A DNA stretch of 64,000 nucleotides, taken from the NCBI GenBank assembly GCA_048058975.1, contig JBLLNP010000001.1, forward strand, positions 248,001 to 312,000, read 5' to 3'. How positions within the stretch are numbered: the stretch's first letter is position 1; each line of letters begins with the position of its first letter. Under the pieces are notes generated by a model. It saw nothing but the letters and a program-made list of their open reading frames with translations, was not told the origin of the DNA and made no database searches. The stretch is from RHLJ01 sp048058975 (GTDB lineage: Bacteria > Bacteroidota > Rhodothermia > Balneolales > Balneolaceae). Positions 52,873 through 63,030 of this stretch are shown one piece after another. Both the position numbers and the translations under genes were made by a program.

Positions 52873-54813
52873 ATGGGTGAACAACGAGTAAAACTAGCTA
52901 AAACAAACGAGCAGGTTCAGAATTTTATGAAGAATGTGCTTAAAGATCTTCGCGCATTGAAAAAAATGCTGGATGAAGACTGGTTTGAAACGGATACCAT
53001 AAGAATAGGAGCAGAGCAGGAATTATGTCTGATCGATCAGAACGCGAAACCTTTTTTTGAATCCGGCAAAGTGCTTGAAACTCTGGGTGGAGACAGTGAA
53101 CATTTTACTACTGAATTCGCAAAGTTTAATCTTGAGATCAATGTAAATCCCCCGCTGGAGTTTAAAGGCAATGCCCTATCTGAAATGGAGCATAATCTTC
53201 AAAAAAGAGTGGAGCAGGTTAGGGCTGCTGCCGAAAAATTCGGCGCAGAGGTATTACTAACGGGTATTCTTCCTACCATCAGAAAAGCGGATGTAAGCAT
53301 GGATAGCCTTACTCCGATTCCTCGCTATAAGGCTTTGTGTGAAGCGATTGATAATCTGCGAGGAAAAGAATATGAACTCCGTATTCAGGGTATGGATGAA
53401 CTGCTGATGAAATTTGATACTCCAATGTTGGAGGGTTGTAACACCGGATTTCAGGTTCATTTACAGATCAAACCGGATGAATTCGTTTCTAAGTATAATA
53501 TTGCACAAGCGATTACGGCTCCGGTTCTTGCCAGTGCTGTTAATTCTCCATTATTTCTTGGAAAGAGGTTGTGGGCAGAAACCCGTATCGCACTTTTCCA
53601 TCAATCAGTTGATACAAGAGGTGTCGGAGATCACATACGAGATAGCAGCCCAAGAGTAATGTTTGGCACGGATTGGCTCAAAGATTCAATCCTGGATATC
53701 TATAAGGAAGACATCTCTCGTTTCCGTGTTCTTTTAAGCTCAGATGTAGAAGAAGACGTAGAAGAACTGCTGAAAAACGGAGTTCCGCCCGAGCTTATGG
53801 CTCTGAAAGTGCACAATGGTACCGTTTATCGATGGAACCGGCCCTGTTACGGAGTGGGCGGAGGAAAGCCTCATCTGAGAATCGAGAATCGGGTTCTTCC
53901 ATCTGGCCCGACCGTAATTGATGAAATGGCTAATACGGCCTTCTGGCTTGGTTTGTTGAACGGCTTTGAAGATGAATATCCTGATATTACCAAAGAACTG
54001 GAATTTGATGATGCACGTATGAATTTCTTCGCTGCATCTAAAATGGGGTTGGATACAAAATTCGAGTGGACAAAAGGAAAGAAAGTCACGGCGAAAGACC
54101 TGATTATAGAAGAACTACTCCCTATTGCCAAAGCAGGACTTGAAAAGGCAACAATTGATAAATCGGATATTGATACCTATCTGGGCGTGATTGAAGATCG
54201 AGTAGAATCTGCCCAAACCGGCGCATATTGGGTTGTGAAATCCTATGCGAACCTCATGAAAGATAACAATCGGGAACAGTCGGTTTCTGCTATTACCAAC
54301 TCTATGCTCAAGAATCAGAAAAAAGGGGAGCCTGTACATAAATGGGGAATGGCACGGCTTGAAGATATGGATCATTGGAAACCCACCAGCTTATTAGTGG
54401 AAGAATTTATGACCACCGATCTTTTCACAGCCAGAAAAGAGGATCTAATAGAGTTTACCGGAAACCTCATGGATTGGCGCAGGATACGTTATATCCCGAT
54501 TGAGGATGACCAGAAGCACCTTATCGGGTTAGTCTCTATGAGAATGATGCTTCGCGAATACTCCAAAGCTGTAACAGAAGACATCGAAATCATCAACCGG
54601 CCAATTAGCGAGTTTATGATCGAAAACCCAATTACCGTTCATCCGGAAGCATCCATTATGGAAGCAATGAATATCATGCAGGAGCAAAAAATTGGTTGCC
54701 TTCCGGTAGTGAAGAATAGCCGATTAGTTGGTATCATTACGGAAGACAATTTTATGAATATTACGCGGCGTTTGTTGATAGCATTGTCGGAAGAAAATGG
54801 TGATAAGGAGTAG
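52873..54813 (+). CDS. GCS2-family carboxylate-amine ligase fused to a CBS pair
   Basis: 646 aa. Residues about 30-470 have the glutamate-cysteine ligase type 2 form (IRIGAEQELCLID, FNLEINVNPP, NTGFQVHLQI, GGGKPHLRIENRVLPSGPT). Residues about 515-640 form two CBS motifs (FMTTDLFTARKEDLIEF and FMIENPITVHPEASIMEAMN), which usually bind adenine nucleotides and regulate the attached enzyme. The product of the ligase part is uncertain: true gamma-glutamylcysteine synthesis is not shown. The next gene, one base on, is an AstE-like deacylase. Confidence 0.9.
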   Translation: MGEQRVKLAKTNEQVQNFMKNVLKDLRALKKMLDEDWFETDTIRIGAEQELCLIDQNAKPFFESGKVLETLGGDSEHFTTEFAKFNLEINVNPPLEFKGNALSEMEHNLQKRVEQVRAAAEKFGAEVLLTGILPTIRKADVSMDSLTPIPRYKALCEAIDNLRGKEYELRIQGMDELLMKFDTPMLEGCNTGFQVHLQIKPDEFVSKYNIAQAITAPVLASAVNSPLFLGKRLWAETRIALFHQSVDTRGVGDHIRDSSPRVMFGTDWLKDSILDIYKEDISRFRVLLSSDVEEDVEELLKNGVPPELMALKVHNGTVYRWNRPCYGVGGGKPHLRIENRVLPSGPTVIDEMANTAFWLGLLNGFEDEYPDITKELEFDDARMNFFAASKMGLDTKFEWTKGKKVTAKDLIIEELLPIAKAGLEKATIDKSDIDTYLGVIEDRVESAQTGAYWVVKSYANLMKDNNREQSVSAITNSMLKNQKKGEPVHKWGMARLEDMDHWKPTSLLVEEFMTTDLFTARKEDLIEFTGNLMDWRRIRYIPIEDDQKHLIGLVSMRMMLREYSKAVTEDIEIINRPISEFMIENPITVHPEASIMEAMNIMQEQKIGCLPVVKNSRLVGIITEDNFMNITRRLLIALSEENGDKE

Positions 54814-55770
54814 ATGCATCTCGCGGAAGTAAAACACAATTTGAAACCAGGCTCAAGAGCTCAGCATTATATTGCAGATGTTGTTGGAGGAAATCGAGGG
54901 CCAACCATTATAGCTGTAGCGGGAATACATGGTAATGAAGCTACAGGCGTTTCTGCGATCGAACGTGTTATTAAAGAAATTGAGCCTGTTAAAGCTAAAA
55001 TGAAAGGTCGCTTTCTGGGATTGAAGGGAAATATTCCGGCGCTTAGTGCCGGTGTTCGATTTGTGGATGAGGATATGAACCGGCTTTGGACGACCTCCAT
55101 TCTCGATAAAATAAGAAGAACCAAATCCAGAGAGCTTAGCTCAATTGATCGTGTGGAAGTGAAAAAAATGCTTCAGATTTTAGATCCTATTGTAATTGCT
55201 GATGAATCAGAAGAGATTATCTATGTTGACCTGCATACGTTCTCAGGTTCTGGTGGTCTTTTTTCCATCACCTCAGATGATGAACGTCATTCCAGGATAC
55301 TTTCAAAATTAGGAGTGCCCAGAATTTTCGGTCTTCAGCATTCCATTCCGGGTACATCGATGGATTATGTGGAAGATGCCGGGCACATAGGTTTTGCCTT
55401 CGAAACCGGTACACACGGATCTAAAGAAGCTGAAGACAATGCGTTTGCCGGATTATTGGTTCTGCTTGAAAGTATCGGCATGATTGATCGTAGCGATATC
55501 ACTGAGTATGATATTTGCCATGATTACCTGATGAGCAGGGTAAGTGGTTATCCTTCCAAGGTACAATTTCTCTATAAGCACATAATCGAAGAAGGAGATG
55601 AATTTGTAATGCGGCCTGGCTTTCAGAATTTTGATGAAGTTCAAAAAGGAGACTGGCTGGCGAGCGACAGAAACGGGAAGATTAAAGCCCTGGCAGATGG
55701 ATATCTCCTAATGCCCCTTTATCAGGAGCAGGGAAACGATGGTTTTTTTATTGTGAGGGATTGTGACTAA
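54814..55770 (+). CDS. Succinylglutamate desuccinylase/aspartoacylase-family zinc hydrolase
   Basis: 318 aa. Zn ligands His and Glu in AGIHGNEATG and His in VDLHTFSGSGG; Glu in FAFETGTHG is the likely general base. The start codon follows the GCS2-CBS stop directly, so the two are co-translated and may act on one amide: the ligase makes it and this one cuts it. Substrate unknown. The last eight bases overlap scpB. Confidence 0.9.
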   Translation: MHLAEVKHNLKPGSRAQHYIADVVGGNRGPTIIAVAGIHGNEATGVSAIERVIKEIEPVKAKMKGRFLGLKGNIPALSAGVRFVDEDMNRLWTTSILDKIRRTKSRELSSIDRVEVKKMLQILDPIVIADESEEIIYVDLHTFSGSGGLFSITSDDERHSRILSKLGVPRIFGLQHSIPGTSMDYVEDAGHIGFAFETGTHGSKEAEDNAFAGLLVLLESIGMIDRSDITEYDICHDYLMSRVSGYPSKVQFLYKHIIEEGDEFVMRPGFQNFDEVQKGDWLASDRNGKIKALADGYLLMPLYQEQGNDGFFIVRDCD

Positions 55771-56527
55771 GAAACAGGCATTAAACGACTACCAATTTAT
55801 TGATGGAAGCAGACTGTCTTCAGTAATAGAGGCGTTAATATTTGCGAGTGATGAACCAATTTCGGGAGAAAAGATTCGGGCTATTATCGTTGAAAATGAA
55901 GAACAGATCGAAATTGATGAAAGCACAGTTTCCGATTTTGTTGAGAAGCTGAATCAACGATATGATGAAAACGGGTTAAGTTTTCGGATTGAGAAGCTTG
56001 CCGGTGGATATACTTTTGTTACCCAGTCAAAATATCATTACTGGTTAAGCGTATTTCAACACGAAAATGCATTCCGTAAGCTTTCACAATCAGCCATTGA
56101 GAGTTTAGCGATTGTAGCATATCGTCAACCCATCACAAAACCCGAAGTTGATCAAATCCGTGGGGTAGATTCCGGATACATCATTCGACAGCTGATGGAA
56201 AAAGCATTAATTGAAGTAGGAGGAAGAGCCGATGGTCCCGGGAAGCCTTTGCTCTACAAAACGTCAAAACATTTTCTAAGGCACTTTGGACTGAACTCAG
56301 TTCAGGATCTTCCAAAACCGAGGGAAATAGAAGAAATTCTTAAAGACGATGACATGGCAGAGCATCGTCAGTTACTTCTTGAACGGCAACTGATGATGGA
56401 AGAATTGGATGAAGAGTCATCAGAAGAAGAGGTTTTTCCAAATCAGGAACAAGAGAATTCAGAAACTGAAGAAAAGGAAAAGGGCTCGGAGAGTATAGAA
56501 CAAGATGAATCAGGAGAGGAAGAATAA
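55763..56527 (+). CDS. scpB: Segregation and condensation protein B
   Basis: 254 aa, GTG start overlapping the previous gene by eight bases. Two winged-helix domains (LSSVIEALIFASDEPISGEKI ... LSQSAIESLAIVAYRQPITKPEVDQIRGVDSGYIIRQLMEKALIEVGGR). With ScpA and SMC it condenses chromosomes. The last 60 residues are an acidic Glu-rich tail, an addition to the family core. scpA is not next to it; rluB follows with a one-base overlap. Confidence 0.95.
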   Translation: MTKKQALNDYQFIDGSRLSSVIEALIFASDEPISGEKIRAIIVENEEQIEIDESTVSDFVEKLNQRYDENGLSFRIEKLAGGYTFVTQSKYHYWLSVFQHENAFRKLSQSAIESLAIVAYRQPITKPEVDQIRGVDSGYIIRQLMEKALIEVGGRADGPGKPLLYKTSKHFLRHFGLNSVQDLPKPREIEEILKDDDMAEHRQLLLERQLMMEELDEESSEEEVFPNQEQENSETEEKEKGSESIEQDESGEEE

Positions 56528-57363
56528 TGAACAGAAAGAAAGGAAACCCAGGGGCAGGACGTAATAAAAAGTCTTTTTCTAAGAAGAATAAAGCAAACGA
56601 GGTTGATCAAAATTACTCGACTTCCGAAGAAATACGGCTAAATAAATTCATTGCTCACGCCGGGCTGTGTTCCAGAAGAGAAGCAGATACCTATATTGCT
56701 GATGGTAAAGTTAAGGTGAATGGCAAAGTCATTACCGAAATGGGGTTTAAAGTCCGCCGTAAAGATGAAGTGATTGTTGATGGACAGAAAGTATCACTTG
56801 AGCCCTTTGTTTACCTGTTGCTTAACAAGCCAAAGAATACCATTACCACTACCGATGACGACCGTGGCAGAAATACAGTACTTGATGAGGTAGAAAATGC
56901 TACGGGTTACAGGGTCTATCCGGTCGGAAGGTTAGATAGAAATACAACCGGATTATTAGTTCTTACCAATGATGGCGATTTAGCTCACCGGTTGATGCAT
57001 CCCAGTTATAAAGTGAAGAAGACCTATGAGGTAGAAACCAAAAGAACACTTACTGATGATGAGCTTGCTGCGTACGCCAAAGGTGTTGAATTGGAAGATG
57101 GTGTTGCCAAAGGTCATAACATCAGACCGTTTGCAGATGTAAAAAATACTTTTTTGATTTCTGTGTTTGAAGGAAGGAACCGGTTGATTCGCAGAATGGT
57201 AGAATTTCATGGCACAGAGGTTACAAAATTGAAGAGAATTGAATATGCCGGATTAGATTTAAAAGATGTTTCTGTAGGTCGTTGGCGCTATCTGAGGCAA
57301 AAAGAGATCAACGATCTTCGAAAACTGGTTAAGCTGGATACCCTCGATTTCAAGAAAGAATAG
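56527..57363 (+). CDS. rluB: RsuA/RluB-family pseudouridine synthase
   Basis: 278 aa. A basic tail (1-35), S4 domain (IRLNKFIAHAGLCSRREADTYI), and the catalytic GRLDRNTTGLLVLTNDGDLAHRLMHPSYKVKKTYEV with the nucleophile Asp, then GRNRLIRRM. Acts on 23S (RluB) or 16S (RsuA) rRNA. The scpB-rluB order is common in bacteria and supports rluB. Confidence 0.93.
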   Translation: MNRKKGNPGAGRNKKSFSKKNKANEVDQNYSTSEEIRLNKFIAHAGLCSRREADTYIADGKVKVNGKVITEMGFKVRRKDEVIVDGQKVSLEPFVYLLLNKPKNTITTTDDDRGRNTVLDEVENATGYRVYPVGRLDRNTTGLLVLTNDGDLAHRLMHPSYKVKKTYEVETKRTLTDDELAAYAKGVELEDGVAKGHNIRPFADVKNTFLISVFEGRNRLIRRMVEFHGTEVTKLKRIEYAGLDLKDVSVGRWRYLRQKEINDLRKLVKLDTLDFKKE

Positions 57364-57364
57364 T

Positions 57365-58240
57365 ATGGAATTTGAAAATATTTCTATTTCATCAGGCCAA
57401 ACTCCTTCATCAGAAGGACTGCCCATTCGCTGGGATTTATATACTCCAATTAGTGGTACTTCCAGAGAATTTCCCGTGATTATTTTTCTTCATGGATTTA
57501 AAGGTTTCAAAGACTGGGGACCCTTTCCTGATGCCTGCGAAGATTTAGCCAGAAGCGGTTTTGGTGTTCTGGCCATGAACTTTTCTCTGAACGGTGTTGG
57601 AGAAAGAAGAACCGAATTGGATAGGCTAGATCTTTTTGAACGGGAAACCCTGTCTCAGGATTTGGAAGATATAGGGACCATTATCCACGCGCTACAGTCA
57701 GGTAAAATTCAGGATAGTCACGCTCACCTGAACACTGATATGATTGGTATTGTAGGGTATTCCCGTGGAGGGCATACAGCCATAGTGGCTGCCGCTGAAT
57801 ATGAATCCGTACAGTGCCTGGTAACCTGGTCTGCAGTTGGTAATTACATTAGCAGATGGGCAGAAGACAAGATCGAAGACTGGAAAGCTAATGGTTTTAT
57901 TGAAGTGGAAAACACCCGAACAGGGCAAATAATGAAAGTTGGGAAAGTTGTTCTGGAAGATGCGATGGCTAACGCAGACCGCTTGATGGCAATGAACAGA
58001 GTCTCAGAAGTTAGAATCCCTTCTTTATTCATACACGCCAGAGAAGATGAAACAGTTCCTTATACCGATTCAGAAGAACTGCATATTGAATGTTCCGCCA
58101 AAGACAAAGAATTACGTCTTATTTCTAATGCCGGACATACGTTTGGAGCGGCGCATCCATTCGAAGAAGATGAATTTCCAAAACCTTTCTCAGAACTTCT
58201 GAACTGGACGATTGGCTGGTTCAGAGAGCATTTGAGGTAA
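57365..58240 (+). CDS. Alpha/beta hydrolase (dienelactone hydrolase-like)
   Basis: 291 aa, no signal peptide. Oxyanion HGFKGFKDWG, nucleophile elbow GYSRGGHTA with Ser near residue 125, acid in HAREDETVPY and His in SNAGHTFGAAHPF. The start lies one base after the rluB stop. Substrate not known; esterase or peptidase-like activity is likely. Confidence 0.88.
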   Translation: MEFENISISSGQTPSSEGLPIRWDLYTPISGTSREFPVIIFLHGFKGFKDWGPFPDACEDLARSGFGVLAMNFSLNGVGERRTELDRLDLFERETLSQDLEDIGTIIHALQSGKIQDSHAHLNTDMIGIVGYSRGGHTAIVAAAEYESVQCLVTWSAVGNYISRWAEDKIEDWKANGFIEVENTRTGQIMKVGKVVLEDAMANADRLMAMNRVSEVRIPSLFIHAREDETVPYTDSEELHIECSAKDKELRLISNAGHTFGAAHPFEEDEFPKPFSELLNWTIGWFREHLR

Positions 58241-58312
58241 GTTTTAGCCAACATTGTAATTCAGTATTAAAAAACCCCTTCCAAAGCTCCAAGTAGAAAA
58301 AAGTGAAAAAAA

Positions 58313-58328
58313 GTTAACTTTTGTTAAC
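58313..58328. promoter_or_regulatory. GTTAAC palindrome upstream of susC
   Basis: GTTAAC-TTTT-GTTAAC lies 87 bases before the susC ATG, in a 174-base gap. Two perfect copies with a 4-base spacer suit a regulator dimer site. No TAnnTTTG box is clear. Confidence 0.45.
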
Positions 58329-58414
58329 GAAATATGTAAGTTCGATATTCAACGCTTTATTAACTGGTGGGTTTATTAAAGTCGAAAACTTTCTAACTAA
58401 TTAACGACGTTTCT

Positions 58415-61400
58415 ATGAGAAAACTAATATTAATAAGAAATAGTGTGTTTGCATTCATTATGACTTTAGTCATAACTGTTTCCGCATTTGCACAGAACCG
58501 GGTAGTTAGCGGTGTTATAATTGACGCCGATACCCAGGAACCCATACCTAGTGTTACCGTACTTTTACAAGGAACCGCTAAAGGGGTTGCTTCAGATGTT
58601 GATGGTAGATATGAACTAACATTAACTCAGGAAGAGCTAAATAACGGTATCCTTATCTTTTCCTCTATAGGTTATATTGCCAGAAATATTCCAATTAATG
58701 GCAATACTACCATAAATGTAGAACTAAGTCTTGATATCGCCCTTCTCGATGATGTGGTTGTTGTGGGATACGGTTCGCAGATAAAAGAAAAAGTAACCGG
58801 TAATATTTCCACTATAAAAGCCAGTGAATTTGAAACTGTACCGGTTAATAGCTTCGAGCAAGCGATCCAAGGTAGAGCATCAGGGGTATTTATTCAGACC
58901 AACAACGGTAAACTTGGTCAGGGAATTCAGGTACGTGTTCGTGGGTCTTCCTCTCTTAATGGTAGTAATCAGCCACTCTATATAGTTGACGGTATCCCGG
59001 TAACTACGGATGATTTCTCCAGAAATGCTGCTCAAACGAATCCGCTCGCAGATTTGAATCCTGCTGATATCGCGTCTATTGATATCCTTAAGGATGCTTC
59101 AGCTGCAGCAATCTACGGATCCAGAGGATCTAACGGAGTTGTGCTCATTACAACTAAAAGTGGGGGAGCAGGCCAAACACAAATTGATGTGAACTATGCA
59201 ATCGCAACCAGCGAGCCTACAAATAAAAGAGAATTTTTGAATGGCCCTGAGTATTTGGAGCTTATCACTGAAGCCTACATAAATTCTCCCTTTAATACTA
59301 CAGGAACGATTGATGGACTCATTGGCGGTAGAACCCTTGAAGCGCGGTTTGATGTTGCTATTCCTGGTTGGGACGAAGGCAATGATACTAATTTTCAGGA
59401 TTTAGCCTTTCAGGAAAACACATCTCAGAAGTTTGATATCTCCGCAAGTGGTGGTGATGCAAAAACCAGATTTTTTATAAGTGGTCAGGTTGATGATCAG
59501 GAAGGTATTGTCATCGATAACGCTTTTCAGAGGCTTAGTGGTCGTCTTAACTTAGACCACAGTGCTAGTGAGAAATTAGATATAGGGCTTAATCTAAGTT
59601 TGGCAAGAACTGTCAATGACAGATTGTCAACTGATAATGCATTTTCAACTCCTCTTCAATTGGTTGCGCTACCTCCAGTGCAGCGTGCATTTAATGATGA
59701 TGGGACTCCATCGAATGCGACGGTTTATGACAACGGTCTTCTTTACAGAGATGGCGCGACTTTTGAGACTACAGTATTCAGATCTTTAGCCAGAGCTTAT
59801 GCTGCATACAATGTAATTCCAGAGCTTACATTAAGAGCGGAATTTGGAGTTGATGTGTTAAATCAAAATGAAGAAAGATGGTTTGGTTCAACTGTATCTC
59901 AGTTTACTGGATTTGCAAATGGTACGGCGGATAACCGATTTGTTCGCTCGGTTAACTGGACTTCTCAGGCTTTTGCACAGTACCAACCAGCGATTGGAGA
60001 AGATCATGAGTTAGATCTTACGGTTGGAATGTCAGCTCAGGAGCAAACAACTGATATAACCAGTGTAACTGGTACTGACTTCCCCAATGACTTATTCCGG
60101 CAAGTTGCAAGTACGGCTAACATAACGTTTGGTACTGCGACAACCACTGTTTGGTCGTTGGTTGGATATTTTGCCAGGGCAAATTATGCGTTTGATGGAA
60201 AGTATCTGCTTTCTGTAAGTGGTAGGGTTGATGGTTCTTCTAGATTTGGAGCGGATAACCAATATGGGTTCTTCCCTGCTGCATCTGCCGGATGGATTAT
60301 TTCTAACGAGTCGTTCATGGAAGACATTGATCAGATCAGCTTTTTAAAAGCCAAGGCAAGTTTTGGTTTAACTGGTAATACCCCAACCCTAGACTTTGGC
60401 TCCAGATTCCTGTTCGGTGCCGGTTCTTATTCCGGTGCTTCAGCACTTACTCCAAATCAGGTTCCAAATCCTGACTTAAAATGGGAGACAACTCAGCAAT
60501 TCAATATTGGTCTGGAGTTCGGATTATTCTCAGACCGTATTACTGCTGAAGTTGACTATTATCAAAAGAAAACGGAAGACCTATTACTTAATGTAAATAT
60601 TCCAGGTACAACAGGATTCTTAACTCAGCTTCAAAATGTTGGTGAGCTGGAAAATAAAGGATTTGAGTTCTTAGTAACTACAGTAAATACTACTGGAGAT
60701 CTTAACTGGACAACTACCCTAAACTTTGGCAAGAACGACAATGAGATTACTAACCTAGATGGCCAGGTTGTAACAGGTACCTTCGTGAGCCAGGCACGTG
60801 AAGGCGAGCCAATTGGTGTTTTCTTTGCCAGAGAATACGCCGGAGTAAATCCTGATAATGGGGATGCTTTATATTGGGTTAATAGTGCAGATGGTATTGA
60901 TCACAGTACTGGTACAACAAACAATGCAAACAATGCAAATCCCGTTGCTATCGGTAATCCTAACCCCGATTTCCAGGGTGGTATTACCAACAACCTGAGC
61001 TACAAAGGATTTGACCTAAGTGTATTCTTTCAGTTTGTTTATGGAAATGATATCTACAATGGAGCTGGTAGATTTATGTCAACTAGTGGTGATTTCTATG
61101 ATAACCAAACTAGAGATCAGTTAAACAGATGGCAAAATCCAGGTGATGTTACTGATGTGCCACAAGCCAGACTATTTGGTAGCAATGGAACAGCCCATTC
61201 ATCAAGATATTTAGAGGATGGAAGTTACCTTAGATTGAAAACCCTTACACTTGGGTACAACTTACCTGCAAATGTGTTGAGTAATATTGGACTTAGAACG
61301 GCAAGAGTATATTTCACCGGGTTAAATCTTCTAACTTTCACAGATTATAGTGGATGGGATCCTGAAGTAAATACTGACTTTTCAGCAAGTAATGTTACTC

Positions 61401-61468
61401 TGGGTTCAGACTTTTATGCAGCTCCACAGGCTAAAACATATACCGTTGGAATCAATATTGGATTTTAA
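58415..61468 (+). CDS. SusC/RagA-family TonB-linked outer-membrane transporter
   Basis: 1017 aa. Signal peptide (AFIMTLVITVSAFAQ), carboxypeptidase-regulatory-like domain (VSGVIIDADTQEPIPSVTVLL), TonB-box-type VVVGYGSQIKEKVTGNIS, plug with IQVRVRGSSSLNGSNQPLYIVDGIP and the SIDILKDASAAAIYGSRGSNGVVLITTK signature, then a barrel to INIGF. Takes up large ligands with its SusD partner, which follows two bases later. No STN domain and no sigma/anti-sigma genes beside it. Confidence 0.97.
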   Translation: MRKLILIRNSVFAFIMTLVITVSAFAQNRVVSGVIIDADTQEPIPSVTVLLQGTAKGVASDVDGRYELTLTQEELNNGILIFSSIGYIARNIPINGNTTINVELSLDIALLDDVVVVGYGSQIKEKVTGNISTIKASEFETVPVNSFEQAIQGRASGVFIQTNNGKLGQGIQVRVRGSSSLNGSNQPLYIVDGIPVTTDDFSRNAAQTNPLADLNPADIASIDILKDASAAAIYGSRGSNGVVLITTKSGGAGQTQIDVNYAIATSEPTNKREFLNGPEYLELITEAYINSPFNTTGTIDGLIGGRTLEARFDVAIPGWDEGNDTNFQDLAFQENTSQKFDISASGGDAKTRFFISGQVDDQEGIVIDNAFQRLSGRLNLDHSASEKLDIGLNLSLARTVNDRLSTDNAFSTPLQLVALPPVQRAFNDDGTPSNATVYDNGLLYRDGATFETTVFRSLARAYAAYNVIPELTLRAEFGVDVLNQNEERWFGSTVSQFTGFANGTADNRFVRSVNWTSQAFAQYQPAIGEDHELDLTVGMSAQEQTTDITSVTGTDFPNDLFRQVASTANITFGTATTTVWSLVGYFARANYAFDGKYLLSVSGRVDGSSRFGADNQYGFFPAASAGWIISNESFMEDIDQISFLKAKASFGLTGNTPTLDFGSRFLFGAGSYSGASALTPNQVPNPDLKWETTQQFNIGLEFGLFSDRITAEVDYYQKKTEDLLLNVNIPGTTGFLTQLQNVGELENKGFEFLVTTVNTTGDLNWTTTLNFGKNDNEITNLDGQVVTGTFVSQAREGEPIGVFFAREYAGVNPDNGDALYWVNSADGIDHSTGTTNNANNANPVAIGNPNPDFQGGITNNLSYKGFDLSVFFQFVYGNDIYNGAGRFMSTSGDFYDNQTRDQLNRWQNPGDVTDVPQARLFGSNGTAHSSRYLEDGSYLRLKTLTLGYNLPANVLSNIGLRTARVYFTGLNLLTFTDYSGWDPEVNTDFSASNVTLGSDFYAAPQAKTYTVGINIGF

Positions 61469-61470
61469 TT

Positions 61471-62871
61471 ATGAGGCCAACAATGAAAAACACTCAAAAC
61501 GATTTAAATAAATTAAATATGAGATTTCTTAATAAAACAATGTTAACTGTTCTGGTTACGGGTCTGTTCATGGCCAACTGCGATAGCCTGCTGGATACAG
61601 AGCCTGCACAATCTATTGATGGGTCGATAGCGCTGGAAACGGAAGCCAACGTACTTACCGTACTAAATGGTGCATACGATGGATTCAGTGATGACGACAT
61701 GTTTGGTGGAGAATACCAGATGGAAGCTGACTTAATGTCTACTGATGATGTATTGCCTGAGATTGAATGGGCAGGTTCATTTGCAGACCCAAGGCAAATT
61801 TTTGACAAAACTATCCTTGTTGATAATGGACAAGTTAGTCAAACCTGGACAGAGTCTTATGATGCAATCAACAGAGCAAACAATGTGCTTTCCGCTTTAG
61901 ATGTTATTGAAGACGCAGCGACCAGAACTCAGGTTGAAGCTGAAGCTAAATTCATCAGAGGAGTAACTTACTTTTATCTGGTGCAATTTTATGCTAAACC
62001 TTTCAGTGATGGTAATGCAGCTTCAAACCCTGGAGTTCCACTGGTATTAACCCCAACTACTGGTATTGATGAATCATCTAATGTTTCCAGAAATACTGTA
62101 GCAGAAGTTTATGCTCAGATTCTATCTGATTTAACCGATGCTGAAGCCGGACTGCCTGCCTCCAATGGTGGTTATGCAACCTCTCATGCTGCTGCAGCAT
62201 TTTTGTCACGTGTTTACCTACAACAAGCAGATTATGCGAATGCACGTGATGCGGCAAACAGAGTAATCAGTTCAGGAGCATTTTCACTTACTGCAACCTA
62301 TGTAGATGCTTTCAATAATCAGGAGAATTCTACGGAAGATGTATTTGCAATTCAGATTGATGCTCAGGATGGAGCTCATTCATTAAACACATTTTTTGCA
62401 GATCCTGCTTTTGGTGGACGGGGTGATATTTTTATTACGCCCGCACATTTAGCTGCATATGAAGCCGGTGATGAAAGAATCGACGCAATGAATGAAGACA
62501 GTACAGTTACAAAAAAGTGGGATGATTTTACTGCAAACATTCCTGTAATCAGACTTGCAGAACTTCACCTCACAAGAGCAGAAGCTAATGCTGAGCTAGG
62601 AACTGCTATAGGTGCTGCCCCACAAGATGATCTGGACGCAATCAGAGCAAGGGTTGGACTTCCTTCGACACCAGCTACAGTTGCTTCAATTCTAGCTGAA
62701 CGTAGATTGGAATTAGCTTTTGAAGGTCAGTGGCTTCATGATCTAAAAAGAAGGCAGTCATCCATTGGTAGCATTCCATTTGATGCTAACAGAATTGTAT
62801 GGCCTATTCCAGAGCGTGAAACAATTGTAAATCCAAATCTAACTCAAAATCCAGGCTATATAGCTAATTGA
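61471..62871 (+). CDS. SusD/RagB-family substrate-binding lipoprotein
   Basis: 466 aa from the first ATG; the lipoprotein signal (NKTMLTVLVTGLFMANC) suggests the start at ATG 61519. TPR-like helices (ANVLTVLNGAYDGF, YDAINRANNVLSAL, AEAKFIRGVTYFYLVQFYA) and the C-terminal RLAELHLTRAEANAELG and ERRLELAFEGQWLHDLKR are SusD hallmarks. Caps SusC. No glycosidase is in reach to name the ligand; the zinc protease that follows could point to protein or peptide use. Confidence 0.96.
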   Translation: MRPTMKNTQNDLNKLNMRFLNKTMLTVLVTGLFMANCDSLLDTEPAQSIDGSIALETEANVLTVLNGAYDGFSDDDMFGGEYQMEADLMSTDDVLPEIEWAGSFADPRQIFDKTILVDNGQVSQTWTESYDAINRANNVLSALDVIEDAATRTQVEAEAKFIRGVTYFYLVQFYAKPFSDGNAASNPGVPLVLTPTTGIDESSNVSRNTVAEVYAQILSDLTDAEAGLPASNGGYATSHAAAAFLSRVYLQQADYANARDAANRVISSGAFSLTATYVDAFNNQENSTEDVFAIQIDAQDGAHSLNTFFADPAFGGRGDIFITPAHLAAYEAGDERIDAMNEDSTVTKKWDDFTANIPVIRLAELHLTRAEANAELGTAIGAAPQDDLDAIRARVGLPSTPATVASILAERRLELAFEGQWLHDLKRRQSSIGSIPFDANRIVWPIPERETIVNPNLTQNPGYIAN

Positions 62872-62893
62872 TTTAAGTTGATTAACTAGATTT

Positions 62894-62927
62894 AAGCCCC
62901 GGTTCATTAGAATCGGGGCTTTTTTGT
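62894..62927 (+). terminator. Terminator after susD
   Basis: AAGCCCCG and CGGGGCTT form an 8-bp GC-rich stem with a 12-base loop and a T run (TTTTTTG). Ends the susCD transcript. Confidence 0.85.
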
Positions 62928-63030
62928 TTTATCTCTTTTTACAGATATAACGAACTTTTTTCTTGCTTGACTCCCTTTCATGTAAGACTTTATCAGTTTG
63001 AATTTTATAAAACTAACAAAATCTATTAGT

